Shown one piece after another: positions 54,073 to 63,592 of a stretch of 64,000 bases of DNA (positions within the stretch are counted from its first letter, which is position 1; each line of letters begins with the position of its first letter). Below the pieces are notes generated by a model, which was given only the letters and a program-made list of their open reading frames with translations, was not told the origin of the DNA and did not search any database. This stretch comes from Desulfuromonas sp. (GTDB taxonomy: Bacteria; Desulfobacterota; Desulfuromonadia; Desulfuromonadales; BM501), in the NCBI RefSeq assembly GCF_002868845.1, contig NZ_PKUB01000020.1, positions 1 to 64,000 of the forward strand, written 5' to 3'. Made by a program: the position numbers and the translations under genes.

Positions 54073-56571
54073 ATGTCCGTGACCGACAATCTTTCCAGGA
54101 TCAGCCGCCCCACCCGCTACCTCGGCGGAGAGCTGGGAAGCATCAAGAAAGACCCGAGCAGCGTCGAGGTAACCTTCGCCCTGGCCTTCCCCGACGTCTA
54201 CGAAGTCGGCATGAGCCACCTCGGCACCGCAATCCTCTACCGCGTCCTCAACGACCTGGACTGGGTCGCCGGCGAGCGGGTGTACGCACCCTGGCCCGAC
54301 ATGGAGGCCCAGCTTCGCACAGAGAGGGCCCCCCTGGCTTCCCTCGAGTCCGAGCGCCCCCTGGGCCGCTTCGACATCGTCGGGTTCACCCTCCAGTACG
54401 AACTCAGTTACAGCAACATCCTGAACATGCTCGACCTGGCCGAAATCCCCCGACGCCGGGAACAGCGCGGCGAGGATGCGCCCCTGATCGTTGTCGGGGG
54501 CCCCTGCGCATTCAATCCCGAACCCCTGGCCGACTTCATCGACTGCGCGGTGATCGGCGACGGCGAGGAGGCGGTGGTCGATCTTTGCCAGGCGATCCGG
54601 GACTCCCGCGCCGCCGGGGAGGGGCGCGCCGCCCTGCTCGGACGCCTCGCCGGGATCGAGGGGATGTACGTCCCCTCCCTCTTCGACGTCTGCTACGACC
54701 CCGACGGCACCGTGGCAGGCATCACGCCCCGCAGGCCGGGCTACGACAAGGTGCGGCGGCGCTTTCTCGCCGACCTCGACAGCGCCCCCTACCCGGACAG
54801 CCCCATCGTCCCCTTCATGAACACCGTGCACAACCGGGTGGCGGTGGAGATCGCCCGGGGCTGCACCCGGGGCTGCCGCTTCTGCCAGGCCGGCTACATC
54901 TACCGACCGGTCCGGGAGCGCGACCCCGAGACCGTAGCCGCCCTCATCGAGAAGGCCCTGGCCAACTCGGGCTACGGAGAAGTCTCCCTCCTCTCCCTCT
55001 CCACCGGCGACTACTCCTGCATCGCCCCATTGCTCAAGGGTCTCATGGAGCGCTACGCGGAAGAAAGGGTGGCGGTCTCCTTCCCCAGCCTGCGGGTCGG
55101 CTCCCTGACCCAGGAGCTGATGGAGGAGGTCAAGAAGGTCCTAAAGACCGGCTTCACCCTCGCCCCGGAGGCGGGGACCGAGAGGCTGCGCCAGGTCATC
55201 AACAAGGGGATCAGCGCCGAGGACCTGCTGGAGGCCACCGGAAGCGCCTTCGGGCTGGGCTGGCGGGTCGTCAAGCTCTACTTCATGCTCGGCCTGCCGA
55301 CCGAGACCGAGGAAGACCTTCTGGCCATTGCCGAACTGGCCGCCGCCGCCAAGCGCGCCGGCAAGGGGACCGAGGGGGGAGCGGACGTCAACGTGTCGGT
55401 CTCCACATTCGTCCCCAAGCCCCACACTCCCTTCCAGTGGGAGGGGCAGATAGGCCTGGAGGAGACCCGCCGGCGCCAGAACCTGCTGCGGGAGACCCTG
55501 AAGAAGCGCAAGCTGCGCCTCAAGTGGCACGACCCCGAGCTCTCCTTCATGGAAGGGGTCTTCGCCCGGGGCGACCGGCGCCTCGGCGCGGTCCTGGAAA
55601 AAGCGGTCGATCTCGGCTGCCGCTTCGACGGCTGGCGCGAGCACTTCGACTTCGATCTCTGGATGCAGGCCCTTGAGGCCTGCGGCATCGACCCCGAATT
55701 CTACCTGCGGGAGCGCCGGGAAGACGAGACGCTGCCCTGGGAACACATCGACTGCGGGTGCCCCAAAGAATTCCTCATGCAGGAGCGCCACCGCGCCTAC
55801 GCCGCCGAGCCCATCACAGACTGCCGGGACGGAGACTGCTCCGCCTGCGGAGTCTGCGACTTCGAGCAGCTGCGCCCGCGCATCGCGGAGAGCTCGGAGC
55901 TCGCCCTGCCGCCGGCGCCCCGCCCCCTGCCCGACGCCGACGAGGAAGAGCGGTACAAGGTCCGACTGCGCCTGCGCAAGGACGGCAAGGCGCGCTTCGT
56001 CGGCCACCTGGAGTTCATGACCCTGTTCCACCGGGCGGTGCGCCGCGCCGGCATCCCGGTGCGCTTCTCCAGAGGCTTCCACCCTGCGCCGAAGATCTCC
56101 TTCCCCGACGCCCTGCCGACCGGCGTGGAGAGCGACGCCGAGATCATCGACCTGCACCTTTTCCTGCCCTGGAGCGCCCGGGAAATCGTCGAAGGGCTAA
56201 ACGCCCAGCTGCCCGAGGGATTTCGCGTCCTGGAGGGGGCCTCTCTGCCCTGGCAATCCCCCTCGCCCTCTGCTAGCATAAAGGAAATTATCTACAGGGT
56301 GGACCTCCCCCCCGCTCCGCCGGAGGATCTGAGCGAGCGGGTCGCCGCCTTCCTGAAGGCGGCCGAAGTTCCGATGGAGCGCGACAAGGGGGCGAGGACC
56401 GTCATTGTTGACGTGCGCCCCGGCGTACTCGACCTGTCCCTGGGAGAGGGCGCCCTGCGGCTGACCATGACCAAGGGCAGCCCCCTGCTGGCGGCCGCGG
56501 CGGTGCTCGGACTGCCGCCCGAAGCGGTGCGCGACTTGCGCATCCGCAAAACGGCGGTCATGCTGGCCTAG
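54073..56571 (+). CDS. B12-binding-type radical SAM protein fused to DUF2344 (TIGR03960-TIGR03936)
   Basis: An 832-residue fusion. Residues 1-180 resemble a degenerate cobalamin-binding domain (FALAFPDVYEVGMSHLG). The radical SAM barrel holds Cys264, Cys268 and Cys271 in ARGCTRGCRFCQAGY for the SAM-binding [4Fe-4S] cluster. Two further clustered cysteine pairs lie near residues 555-600 (IDCGCP, GDCSACGVCDF). The last 200 residues are DUF2344 (VRLRLRKDGKARFVGHLEF ... FSRGFHPAPKISF). The two families are often adjacent or fused and lie next to rng in many bacteria, suggesting a role in RNA or ribosome modification, but the reaction is not known. The start is chosen at MSVTDNLSRISRP. Confidence 0.88.
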   Translation: MSVTDNLSRISRPTRYLGGELGSIKKDPSSVEVTFALAFPDVYEVGMSHLGTAILYRVLNDLDWVAGERVYAPWPDMEAQLRTERAPLASLESERPLGRFDIVGFTLQYELSYSNILNMLDLAEIPRRREQRGEDAPLIVVGGPCAFNPEPLADFIDCAVIGDGEEAVVDLCQAIRDSRAAGEGRAALLGRLAGIEGMYVPSLFDVCYDPDGTVAGITPRRPGYDKVRRRFLADLDSAPYPDSPIVPFMNTVHNRVAVEIARGCTRGCRFCQAGYIYRPVRERDPETVAALIEKALANSGYGEVSLLSLSTGDYSCIAPLLKGLMERYAEERVAVSFPSLRVGSLTQELMEEVKKVLKTGFTLAPEAGTERLRQVINKGISAEDLLEATGSAFGLGWRVVKLYFMLGLPTETEEDLLAIAELAAAAKRAGKGTEGGADVNVSVSTFVPKPHTPFQWEGQIGLEETRRRQNLLRETLKKRKLRLKWHDPELSFMEGVFARGDRRLGAVLEKAVDLGCRFDGWREHFDFDLWMQALEACGIDPEFYLRERREDETLPWEHIDCGCPKEFLMQERHRAYAAEPITDCRDGDCSACGVCDFEQLRPRIAESSELALPPAPRPLPDADEEERYKVRLRLRKDGKARFVGHLEFMTLFHRAVRRAGIPVRFSRGFHPAPKISFPDALPTGVESDAEIIDLHLFLPWSAREIVEGLNAQLPEGFRVLEGASLPWQSPSPSASIKEIIYRVDLPPAPPEDLSERVAAFLKAAEVPMERDKGARTVIVDVRPGVLDLSLGEGALRLTMTKGSPLLAAAAVLGLPPEAVRDLRIRKTAVMLA

Positions 56572-56671
56572 GCCGCCCTGCGCCGGGCACCGGACTTGGC
56601 CCTGAAACAAATTCATCCATTTTCGCATTTATAGAGATATCAACCTTTAACACACTTTTATTGGAGGCTTC

Positions 56672-58180
56672 ATGACCAAGGAGCTGGTCATCAACACCAC
56701 CTCCCACGAAACCCGGGTGGCTCTGCTGGAGAACGGCCACATCGCCGAGCTCTACATCGAGCGCAACCGTGAACGGGGCATCGTCGGCAACATCTACCGG
56801 GGCAAGGTGATCCGGGTGCTGCCCGGAATGCAGGCGGCTTTCGTCGATATCGGCCTGGACAAAGCGGCCTTCCTCTACGTGGCCGACGTCCTGGACGAGA
56901 TGGAGGCGGTGGAACGATTCGTAGAAGGGGGCAGTCACCACGTCCGGGCCGACGAGGCGACCCAGGAGCGCCCCCCCCTGCCGCCCATCGAGGAACTTCT
57001 TCAGGAGGGACAGGAACTCCTCGTCCAGGTCGCCAAGGAACCGATCGGCACCAAGGGCGCCCGGATCACGTCCCACATTTCCCTGCCGGGGCGCCACCTC
57101 GTCTTCATGCCCACCGTCGACCACGTGGGCATCTCCCGCCGCATCGAGGACGAGGACGAAAAGGACCGGCTGCGGGCGCTGGTGGAGGAGATCCGTCCTG
57201 ACGGGACGGGGTTCATCGTGCGCACCGCCGCCGAGGGCAAGAGCGAGGAGGACCTGCGGGCGGACATGGAGTTTCTCGTCGGGCTGTGGGAGGACATCGA
57301 CCGCCGCCAGGAAGACCACGGGGCCCCCTGCCTGATCCATTCGGACCTGGACGTGACGAGCAAGGTGCTGCGCGACATTCTCACCGAGGACGTGCGCCGC
57401 ATCGTGGTCGACTCCCACGCCGAGCACGAAAAGATCGTGGGCTTCATCGGCAAGTTCATGCCCAAGCTCAAATTCGTCATCGAGTTTTACGAGGACGACG
57501 AGCCGATCTTCGACGCCTTCGGCCTGGAGATGGAGATCGCCCGGGCCCTGGGACGCAAGGTCTGGCTCAAGAGCGGCGGCTACATCATCATCGAGCAGAC
57601 CGAGGCGCTGACCGCCATCGACGTCAACACCGGCCGCTTCGTCGGCAAGCACAACCTCGAAGACACCATCTTCAAGACCAACCTGGAGGCGGTCAAGGAG
57701 ATCGCTTTCCAGCTGCGCCTGCGCAACATCGGCGGACTGATCATCATCGACTTCATCGACATGGAAAAGGAGCTTCACCGGGAGAAGGTGCACCAGGCCC
57801 TGGAAGAGACCCTCAAGAGCGACAAGAGCAAGACCAACATTCTCAAGATATCCGAACTCGGCCTGGTCGAGATGACCCGCAAGAGGGTCCGCGAGAGCAT
57901 CGGCCGCACCCTCTGCGAGCCCTGTCCCTACTGCGAAGGCAAGGGATACGTCAAGAGCCGCACCACCATCGTCTACGAAATCTTCCGAGACCTGCAGCGG
58001 GAAATGCGCGACCTGCCCGGCTACCGGGTCTCCCTCCTCGTCAACCCCGACATCGCGGGAGTGCTCTACGACGAGGAGCGCCAAAGCGTGGAGGATCTGG
58101 AACGGCGCTTCGAAAAACAGATCGGCATAAACGCCCGCCCCAATTTCCACCTGGAGCAGTACGAAATCATGGTCGGCTGA
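56672..58180 (+). CDS. rng: Ribonuclease G (Rne/Rng family)
   Basis: A 502-residue RNase E/G-family endonuclease. An N-terminal S1 domain (GNIYRGKVIRVLPGMQAAFVD) is split by an RNase H-like insert, then the 5'-sensor and DNase I-like catalytic domain with Asp317 (AIDVNTG) and Asp360 (IIIDFIDM), the magnesium ligands. The Zn-link CEPCPYC is at about 419. The length fits RNase G (489 in E. coli), without the RNase E scaffold tail. TTGGAGG precedes the ATG. It processes 16S rRNA 5' ends and mRNAs; the place before rplU is conserved. Confidence 0.95.
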   Translation: MTKELVINTTSHETRVALLENGHIAELYIERNRERGIVGNIYRGKVIRVLPGMQAAFVDIGLDKAAFLYVADVLDEMEAVERFVEGGSHHVRADEATQERPPLPPIEELLQEGQELLVQVAKEPIGTKGARITSHISLPGRHLVFMPTVDHVGISRRIEDEDEKDRLRALVEEIRPDGTGFIVRTAAEGKSEEDLRADMEFLVGLWEDIDRRQEDHGAPCLIHSDLDVTSKVLRDILTEDVRRIVVDSHAEHEKIVGFIGKFMPKLKFVIEFYEDDEPIFDAFGLEMEIARALGRKVWLKSGGYIIIEQTEALTAIDVNTGRFVGKHNLEDTIFKTNLEAVKEIAFQLRLRNIGGLIIIDFIDMEKELHREKVHQALEETLKSDKSKTNILKISELGLVEMTRKRVRESIGRTLCEPCPYCEGKGYVKSRTTIVYEIFRDLQREMRDLPGYRVSLLVNPDIAGVLYDEERQSVEDLERRFEKQIGINARPNFHLEQYEIMVG

Positions 58181-58188
58181 GAATTTCC

Positions 58189-58217
58189 TTGACAGGTCGA
58201 CCAGCCGGACATATATT
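58189..58217 (+). promoter_or_regulatory. Strong sigma-70 promoter of rplU-rpmA
   Basis: TTGACA (58189-58194), exact 17-bp spacer, TATATT (58212-58217). The 50-nt leader holds a small hairpin TCGCA/TGCGA (58225-58237), which may take part in ribosomal-protein feedback. Confidence 0.75.
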
Positions 58218-58267
58218 GCCTACTTCGCAAAATGCGAGATTCCAAGAAGAGAGCGAGGTGAAGTCGG

Positions 58268-58576
58268 ATGTACGCAGTGGTCAAGACCGGAGGTAAACAG
58301 TACAAAGTTTCCGAAGGCGACCTGTTAAAGGTCGAGAAGATAGACGGCGCGGTGGGGGATTCCATCGAGCTGATCGAAGTCCTCATGGTCGGCGGAGAAG
58401 AGGTTAAAGTCGGAACACCTCTATTGCCCAATGCGAAAGTCACTGCCAGGATCGTCGAGCAGGGCAAGGACAAGAAGATCCTGGTGTTCCGCTCCAAGCG
58501 GCGCAAGAACTTTCGCAAGACCTACGGACACCGCCAACCCATCACACGTCTGAAGATTACCGGTATCGAGGCTTAA
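58268..58576 (+). CDS. rplU: 50S ribosomal protein L21
   Basis: A 102-residue L21, a 23S rRNA-binding large-subunit protein. [18 protein letters not shown] at the start and the basic tail [16 protein letters not shown] are family signatures. GAGGTG precedes the ATG. It has a strong promoter upstream and is 11 bp before rpmA. Confidence 0.98.
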   Translation: MYAVVKTGGKQYKVSEGDLLKVEKIDGAVGDSIELIEVLMVGGEEVKVGTPLLPNAKVTARIVEQGKDKKILVFRSKRRKNFRKTYGHRQPITRLKITGIEA

Positions 58577-58587
58577 GGAGACTCCCC

Positions 58588-58842
58588 ATGGCACACAAAA
58601 AAGGCGTCGGTAGCTCCCGGAACGGTCGCGACAGCGCCGGCAAACGCCTCGGCGTCAAACGCTTTGGCGGGCAGCCCGTGACCGCCGGCTCCATTTTGGT
58701 CCGGCAGCGGGGCACCACCATCCACCCCGGAAACAATGTCGGCTGCGGCAAGGACTACACCCTCTACTCCCTCATCGACGGTGTGGTCACTTTTGAGCGC
58801 AAGGGCAAGGACAAAAAGAAGGTCAGCGTCTACACCGCCTGA
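58588..58842 (+). CDS. rpmA: 50S ribosomal protein L27
   Basis: An 84-residue L27, located at the peptidyl transferase centre. The N-terminus [16 protein letters not shown] needs no cleavage beyond Met, unlike the pre-L27 of Firmicutes. [14 protein letters not shown] is the family signature. AAGGAG precedes the ATG. A terminator follows, separating the pair from obgE. Confidence 0.98.
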   Translation: MAHKKGVGSSRNGRDSAGKRLGVKRFGGQPVTAGSILVRQRGTTIHPGNNVGCGKDYTLYSLIDGVVTFERKGKDKKKVSVYTA

Positions 58843-58876
58843 TCGTCCGGCCCGCCCGGCGAAGAGACACAACGGC

Positions 58877-58913
58877 AAAAGCCCGAGGTTCGCCATGAAC
58901 TTCGGGCTTTTTC
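58877..58913 (+). terminator. Rho-independent terminator after rpmA
   Basis: Stem AAGCCCGAGGTTC / GAACTTCGGGCTT with a 5-nt loop and one mismatch, followed by TTTTTC. Confidence 0.85.
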
Positions 58914-58936
58914 GTGGCAACTCAAACCCACTCCCG

Positions 58937-58953
58937 GCTTCTGGATTCTGGAC
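58937..58953 (+). repeat. Heptad-phased sequence before obgE
   Basis: GCTTCTG-GATTCTG-GAC in 7-bp register directly upstream of the obgE ATG. It shares GGATTCTG with the string before nadD. Confidence 0.35.
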
Positions 58954-58955
58954 CA

Positions 58956-59999
58956 ATGAAATTCATCGACGAGGTCAAAATCCACATCAAGGCGGGCGAC
59001 GGCGGCCGCGGCTGCCTCTCCTTCCGACGCGAGAAGTTCATCCCCCGCGGGGGACCGGACGGGGGCGACGGCGGCCACGGGGGGGACGTCTTCTTTCAGG
59101 TCGCCTCCGGCCTCTCCACCCTCCTCGACTTCCGCTACAAGGTTCACTACAAGGCCGGAAACGGCGCCCATGGCATGGGCAAGGACCGCCACGGGAAAAG
59201 CGGCGAGGCGCTGACCATCTCCGTCCCTCCCGGCACCTTGGTCTACGATGCCGAGAGCGGAGAGTTGCTCGCCGACCTGGTCGATCCGGGCCAAAGGATG
59301 CTGCTGCTGAAAGGCGGGCTCGGGGGCAAGGGCAACGCACGCTTCGCAACCAGCACCAACCGCGCCCCGCGCCACACCCAACCGGGCCTGCCAGGCGAGG
59401 AGCGCTGGCTTCGCATGGAGCTTAAGCTGCTGGCCGACGTGGGCCTGGTCGGCCTGCCCAACGCAGGCAAATCGACCCTCATCTCAGCCGCCTCCGCCGC
59501 CCGGCCCAAGATCGCCGACTACCCCTTCACCACCCTCGTCCCCAACCTCGGCGTCGTCCCCTACGGCGGCTTCAAGAGCTTCGTCATGGCGGACATCCCG
59601 GGCCTGATCCAGGGCGCCAGCGAAGGGCACGGTCTGGGTACGCGATTTCTCAAGCACGTCGAACGCACCGATCTCTTCCTGCACCTGGTCGACCTCTCGG
59701 AGATCCAGCCGGGCGACCCGGTGGAGAACTTCGAGACCATCAACCGGGAACTGGAGCAGCACAACCCCCATCTGCTTCAAAAACCCCAGCTGGTGGTCCT
59801 GACCAAGGCCGACATCACCGAGGTCCGCGAGCGGGCCGGAGAGATCCGGGCCGCCTTCGAGGCCCGCGGCTACCGTACCCTCTTCATATCCGCCGTCACC
59901 GGCGAGGGGGTCAAGGAATTGGTCCACGCCGTCGGAGATGAGCTGGAAAAGCTCCGGGAGAGACAGGCCTCGCCCGACGAGGACCCCGCCTCGCCTTGA
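58956..59999 (+). CDS. obgE: Obg-family GTPase ObgE/CgtA
   Basis: A 347-residue GTPase needed for 50S maturation and linked to (p)ppGpp response. The N-terminal Obg fold is glycine-rich ([28 protein letters not shown]). The G domain has GLPNAGKST (about residues 166-174), DIPGLI and TKAD. There is only a short acidic C-terminal tail. ATG at 58956 (MKFIDEVKI) is the family start; the 14 earlier codons overlap terminator and heptad repeat. Shine-Dalgarno is poor, so expression may depend on sequence near the repeat. Confidence 0.96.
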   Translation: MKFIDEVKIHIKAGDGGRGCLSFRREKFIPRGGPDGGDGGHGGDVFFQVASGLSTLLDFRYKVHYKAGNGAHGMGKDRHGKSGEALTISVPPGTLVYDAESGELLADLVDPGQRMLLLKGGLGGKGNARFATSTNRAPRHTQPGLPGEERWLRMELKLLADVGLVGLPNAGKSTLISAASAARPKIADYPFTTLVPNLGVVPYGGFKSFVMADIPGLIQGASEGHGLGTRFLKHVERTDLFLHLVDLSEIQPGDPVENFETINRELEQHNPHLLQKPQLVVLTKADITEVRERAGEIRAAFEARGYRTLFISAVTGEGVKELVHAVGDELEKLRERQASPDEDPASP

Positions 60000-60024
60000 C
60001 AAGGCATGCCTCTCGGGGTAAGAT
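59996..60024 (+). promoter_or_regulatory. Sigma-70 promoter for proB
   Basis: TTGACA (59996-60001) overlaps the obgE stop codon; exact 17-bp spacer, then TAAGAT (60019-60024). About 55 bp to the proB start. Confidence 0.65.
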
Positions 60025-60078
60025 TGGCGCCTCTTTTCCCTTTAAATTTTAACAACTTCCATATCTGCCTACTCCTCA

Positions 60079-61200
60079 ATGCGCAAAAGTCTTCTAAGCC
60101 ATGTCAAGCGGGTGGTCATCAAGGTCGGCAGCGGGGTCATCTCCGACGCCAACGGCCTCGCCCTGCCCATGATCGAGGCGATCTCCGCCGACATCTGCCG
60201 ACTGCTCGATCGCGGCCATGAGGTCGTCCTCGTCTCCTCCGGGGCCGTGGCGGCCGGCAAGGGAGATCTCGGCATCCAGGGCCGCCCCCGCAACATCCCT
60301 CTCAAACAGGCCGCAGCCGCCATCGGCCAGAGCCGACTGATGCGGGCCTACAAGGAGAACTTCCTTCCCCGCGAGCGCAAGGTAGCCCAGATCCTGCTCA
60401 CCCGGGACGACCTCGCCAACCGCCGCCGCTACCTCAACGCCCGCAACACCCTGATGACCCTCCTGGAATACGGGGTGACTCCGATCATCAACGAAAACGA
60501 CACGGTGGTGGTGGACGAAATCCGCTTCGGGGACAACGACAACCTCTCTGCGCTCGTGACCAACCTGGTCGAAGCCAGCCTGCTGGTGATCCTCTCCGAC
60601 GTCGACGGCCTCTACGACCGCGACCCCGGCACGGACCCCGGGGCCCGACTGATCCCCGAGGTGGAGCGCATCACCGAAGAGATCGAGACGATGGCCGGCG
60701 AAAGCGGGTCGACGCTGGGCACCGGCGGCATGACCACCAAGATCAAGGCCGCCAAGCGGGCCACCCTCTACGGGGTCGGCACGGTGATCGCCAACGGCCG
60801 CACGCCCAACGTCCTGACCCGGCTCTTCGACGGTGAGGACCTGGGAACCTACTTCTTCCCCGCCCGCCACCCTATGGCCGCCAAGAAGCACTGGATCGCC
60901 TTCACCAAGAAACCCCGCGGCAAGATCTTCGTCGACGAAGGAGCCAAGCAGGCCCTGGTAACGGGGGGCAAAAGCCTCCTTCCCTCGGGCATCAAGGGGG
61001 TCGAAGGCGGCTTCGACCGAGGCGACGCTGTGCGCCTGTGCGACCTCGAGGGGAACGAAATCGCCAAGGGGGTCATCAACTACGCCCTCGCGGAACTGCT
61101 GCGCATCATGGGCAAGAGGACCTCGGAGATCGAGGAGGTCCTCGGCTACAAGTATGGCGACGAGGTTATCCACCGGGACAACCTGGTGCTGAAAAAATAG
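60079..61200 (+). CDS. proB: Glutamate 5-kinase
   Basis: A 373-residue kinase for the first step of proline synthesis (glutamate to glutamyl-5-phosphate). The amino-acid kinase domain has [29 protein letters not shown] and [12 protein letters not shown]. The C-terminal 95 residues are a PUA domain. The size is that of E. coli ProB (367). Its own promoter overlaps the obgE end; proA follows after 35 bp. Confidence 0.97.
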   Translation: MRKSLLSHVKRVVIKVGSGVISDANGLALPMIEAISADICRLLDRGHEVVLVSSGAVAAGKGDLGIQGRPRNIPLKQAAAAIGQSRLMRAYKENFLPRERKVAQILLTRDDLANRRRYLNARNTLMTLLEYGVTPIINENDTVVVDEIRFGDNDNLSALVTNLVEASLLVILSDVDGLYDRDPGTDPGARLIPEVERITEEIETMAGESGSTLGTGGMTTKIKAAKRATLYGVGTVIANGRTPNVLTRLFDGEDLGTYFFPARHPMAAKKHWIAFTKKPRGKIFVDEGAKQALVTGGKSLLPSGIKGVEGGFDRGDAVRLCDLEGNEIAKGVINYALAELLRIMGKRTSEIEEVLGYKYGDEVIHRDNLVLKK

Positions 61201-61235
61201 CTGCCGGCAGGCCGCTGATGCCGAAGGAGACAACG

Positions 61236-62492
61236 ATGAGCATTCACGATGAGATGCTGCTGCTGGCCCGCCAGACCAAAGAAGCGGGCCGGGTGATTGC
61301 CAACCTTTCCACCGCCGTCAAGGACGAACTGCTCAAGAACATGGCCGCCGCCCTGGAAGGAAACGCGGACCGGATCATCTCCGAAAACGAGAAGGACCTG
61401 TCCGCCGCCCGAGACAAGGGATTGGCCCCCGCCATGATCGACCGCCTGGTGCTCGACGAGAAACGGATCGGCGGCATGGCCGACGGCCTGCGCGAAGTGG
61501 CCGCCCTGCCCGACCCGGTGGGAGAGGTGACGGGCATGTGGCGCCGCCCCAACGGCATCCAAGTCGGGCGCATGCGCATCCCCCTCGGGGTCATCGGCAT
61601 CATTTACGAATCCCGCCCCAACGTCACCGCCGACGCCGCAGGCCTCTGCCTCAAAAGCGGCAACGCGGTGGTGCTGCGCGGCGGCTCCGAGGCCATCTTC
61701 TCCAACAGCGCCATCGGCGATATCCTGCAGGGCGAGCTCGAGCGCATGGGCCTGCCCAAGGCTGCGGTCCAGGTGGTCAGAACGACTGACCGCAAGGCGG
61801 TGCTCGAACTGCTCAAGCTGGAGGAGGAAATCGACCTGATCATCCCCCGCGGCGGCGAAGGGCTGATCCGCTTTGTCAGCGAGAACTCCCGCATCCCGGT
61901 CATCAAGCACTACAAGGGGGTCTGCCACACCTTTGTCGATGCCAGCGCCGAGTTCGCCATGGCAGAGAGAATCTGCATCAACGCCAAGGCCCAGCGGCCC
62001 GGGGTGTGCAACTCAATGGAAACCCTGCTGGTCCACAAGGACATCGCCGAGACCTTCGTGCCGCAGATCGTCGATGCGATGCGCGACGAGGGCGTGGAGA
62101 TTCGGGGCTGTTCCATCACCCGGGAGTTCGCCCCCCAGGTCAAGAAGGCCACGGAGGAAGACTGGCACGCCGAGTACCTCGAGCTGATCCTCGCGGTGCG
62201 GGTGGTGGACGGGCTGGAAGAGGCCATCGATCACATCCAGCGATACGGCTCCCTGCATACCGAGGTCATCGTCACCCGCGACTACGGCAACGCCCAGCGC
62301 TTCCTGCGCGAGGTCAACTCGAGCGTTGTCATGGTCAACGCCTCGTCCCGCTTCTCCGACGGCAACCAGTTCGGCCTCGGTGCGGAAATCGGCATCTCCA
62401 CCACCAAGCTCCACTCCTTCGGCCCGATGGGCCTCGAGGATCTCACCACCCGCAAGTTCGTGGTCCTGGGAGAGGGACAGATCAGGCAATAG
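61236..62492 (+). CDS. proA: Gamma-glutamyl phosphate reductase
   Basis: A 418-residue aldehyde-dehydrogenase-fold enzyme that reduces glutamyl-5-phosphate to the semialdehyde with NADPH. The active-site cysteine (about 258) is in [27 protein letters not shown] and VVLRGGSEA are also conserved. CGAAGGAGAC precedes the ATG at 61236; the longer upstream frame lies inside proB. It forms an operon with proB. Confidence 0.97.
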   Translation: MSIHDEMLLLARQTKEAGRVIANLSTAVKDELLKNMAAALEGNADRIISENEKDLSAARDKGLAPAMIDRLVLDEKRIGGMADGLREVAALPDPVGEVTGMWRRPNGIQVGRMRIPLGVIGIIYESRPNVTADAAGLCLKSGNAVVLRGGSEAIFSNSAIGDILQGELERMGLPKAAVQVVRTTDRKAVLELLKLEEEIDLIIPRGGEGLIRFVSENSRIPVIKHYKGVCHTFVDASAEFAMAERICINAKAQRPGVCNSMETLLVHKDIAETFVPQIVDAMRDEGVEIRGCSITREFAPQVKKATEEDWHAEYLELILAVRVVDGLEEAIDHIQRYGSLHTEVIVTRDYGNAQRFLREVNSSVVMVNASSRFSDGNQFGLGAEIGISTTKLHSFGPMGLEDLTTRKFVVLGEGQIRQ

Positions 62493-62520
62493 CAATCATA
62501 ATCCCGGCATCCGACTGACG

Positions 62521-62548
62521 GCTTCCGGCCTCTGGATTCTGACTTTCG
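62521..62548 (+). repeat. Heptad-phased sequence before nadD
   Basis: Four 7-bp units in register, GCTTCCG-GCCTCTG-GATTCTG-ACTTTCG, end 2 bp before the nadD ATG. They are degenerate but share the T-T-C-T-G core with the string before obgE. Confidence 0.35.
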
Positions 62549-62550
62549 CC

Positions 62551-63207
62551 ATGAAAACAGGCATACTCGGCGGCACCTTCAACCCGGTCCACCTGGCCCA
62601 CCTGCGCATCGCCGAGGAGGTGCGCGAGGTCTGCGGACTGGACCGGGTACTGTTTCTGCCGGCGGCCGCCCCCCCGCACAAGTCCGTAGCCGAGGACGTC
62701 CCCTTCGCCCGGCGCCTGGAGATTGTTCGCCTGGCGATCGCCGACAACCCCTCCTTCGCCGCCTCGGATCTGGAGGCCCGCCGGGAGGGCAAGAGCTACT
62801 CGGTGCAGACCCTGGAGATTCTGCAGCGCGAGAACCCCGGCGACGAGCTCTTCTTCATCATCGGAATGGACTCATTCCGCGACCTCGCCTCCTGGCACCA
62901 GTACCCCCGGCTGTTCGACCTTGCCAACCTGGTCGTGGCGATGCGTCCCGGGGCGAGCGACAAAGACCCGCCCTCCTTGCTCCCCGTTGCCATGCAGGGG
63001 GAGTTCTGTTATGATTATTCCTCAAAATCGTTACGTCATCGAAGCGGCAGGTCTGTGAAATTCCTGGAGGAAACCCAACTCGACATCTCCTCCACCCACA
63101 TCCGTCAACTGGTTGCCGTGGGCCGTTCGATTCGCTACCTGGTCCCCGCCGCGGTCGCCGACTTCATCGCCAGCCACGGTCTTTACCGGGGCCGGGAAAG
63201 GTCATAG
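62551..63207 (+). CDS. nadD: Nicotinate-nucleotide adenylyltransferase
   Basis: A 218-residue nucleotidyltransferase that makes deamido-NAD from nicotinate mononucleotide and ATP. The N-terminal GGTFNPVHLAHL has the (H/T)xGH-type site, and ISSTHIRQLVAVG is the C-terminal ATP-binding motif. ATG at 62551 (MKTGILGG) is the family start. No Shine-Dalgarno is visible because the heptad string occupies that place. It ends 4 bp before the rsfS start region. Confidence 0.95.
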   Translation: MKTGILGGTFNPVHLAHLRIAEEVREVCGLDRVLFLPAAAPPHKSVAEDVPFARRLEIVRLAIADNPSFAASDLEARREGKSYSVQTLEILQRENPGDELFFIIGMDSFRDLASWHQYPRLFDLANLVVAMRPGASDKDPPSLLPVAMQGEFCYDYSSKSLRHRSGRSVKFLEETQLDISSTHIRQLVAVGRSIRYLVPAAVADFIASHGLYRGRERS

Positions 63208-63211
63208 TATT

Positions 63212-63592
63212 TTGCAGTCAAAGAAACAGGCCCTGCTTTGCGCCGCCTACGCCCTTGAAAAGAAGGCCCTCAACGTCCGCATCCTGGAAGTGACGGGGAT
63301 CTCGACCCTGACCGACTACCTCCTTATCGCCTCCGGCCGCTCGGACCGTCAGGTGCAGGCCATCGCCGAATCGATCCGACTGGGGATGAAAGAGGAGCAC
63401 AAGACATCGCCCCTGGCGGTGGAGGGCGTGAGCGAAGGCCGCTGGGTCCTCCTCGACTACGGGGACGTCATGGTCCACATCTTTCAGGAACCTGTGCGAG
63501 AATTCTACGACCTCGACGGCCTTTGGAGCGAAGCCCCGGAGGTCCCCCTGCCCGAGGAAGAGTCCCCGGGCAAGGCTGCAGAAGCCGGGTGA
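63212..63592 (+). CDS. rsfS: Ribosome silencing factor RsfS (TTG start)
   Basis: A 126-residue RsfS/Iojap protein, which binds ribosomal protein L14 and blocks subunit joining in starvation. ALEKKALNVRILEVTGISTLTDYLLIASG and WVLLDYGDVMVHIF are family-typical. Family proteins begin just before SKKQALL, so TTG at 63212 (or ATT at 63209) is the start; GGAAAGG lies about 10 nt upstream. The longer ATG-initiated frame from 63113 overlaps nadD and is not family-like. Its last residues form an acidic tail. Its stop overlaps the rlmH GTG. Confidence 0.93.
   Translation: MQSKKQALLCAAYALEKKALNVRILEVTGISTLTDYLLIASGRSDRQVQAIAESIRLGMKEEHKTSPLAVEGVSEGRWVLLDYGDVMVHIFQEPVREFYDLDGLWSEAPEVPLPEEESPGKAAEAG

Noticed and set aside
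63113-63211. ATG-initiated longer form of RsfS
   Set aside because: It overlaps the nadD 3' end and the extra residues are unlike the family; TTG 63212 has GGAAAGG upstream.
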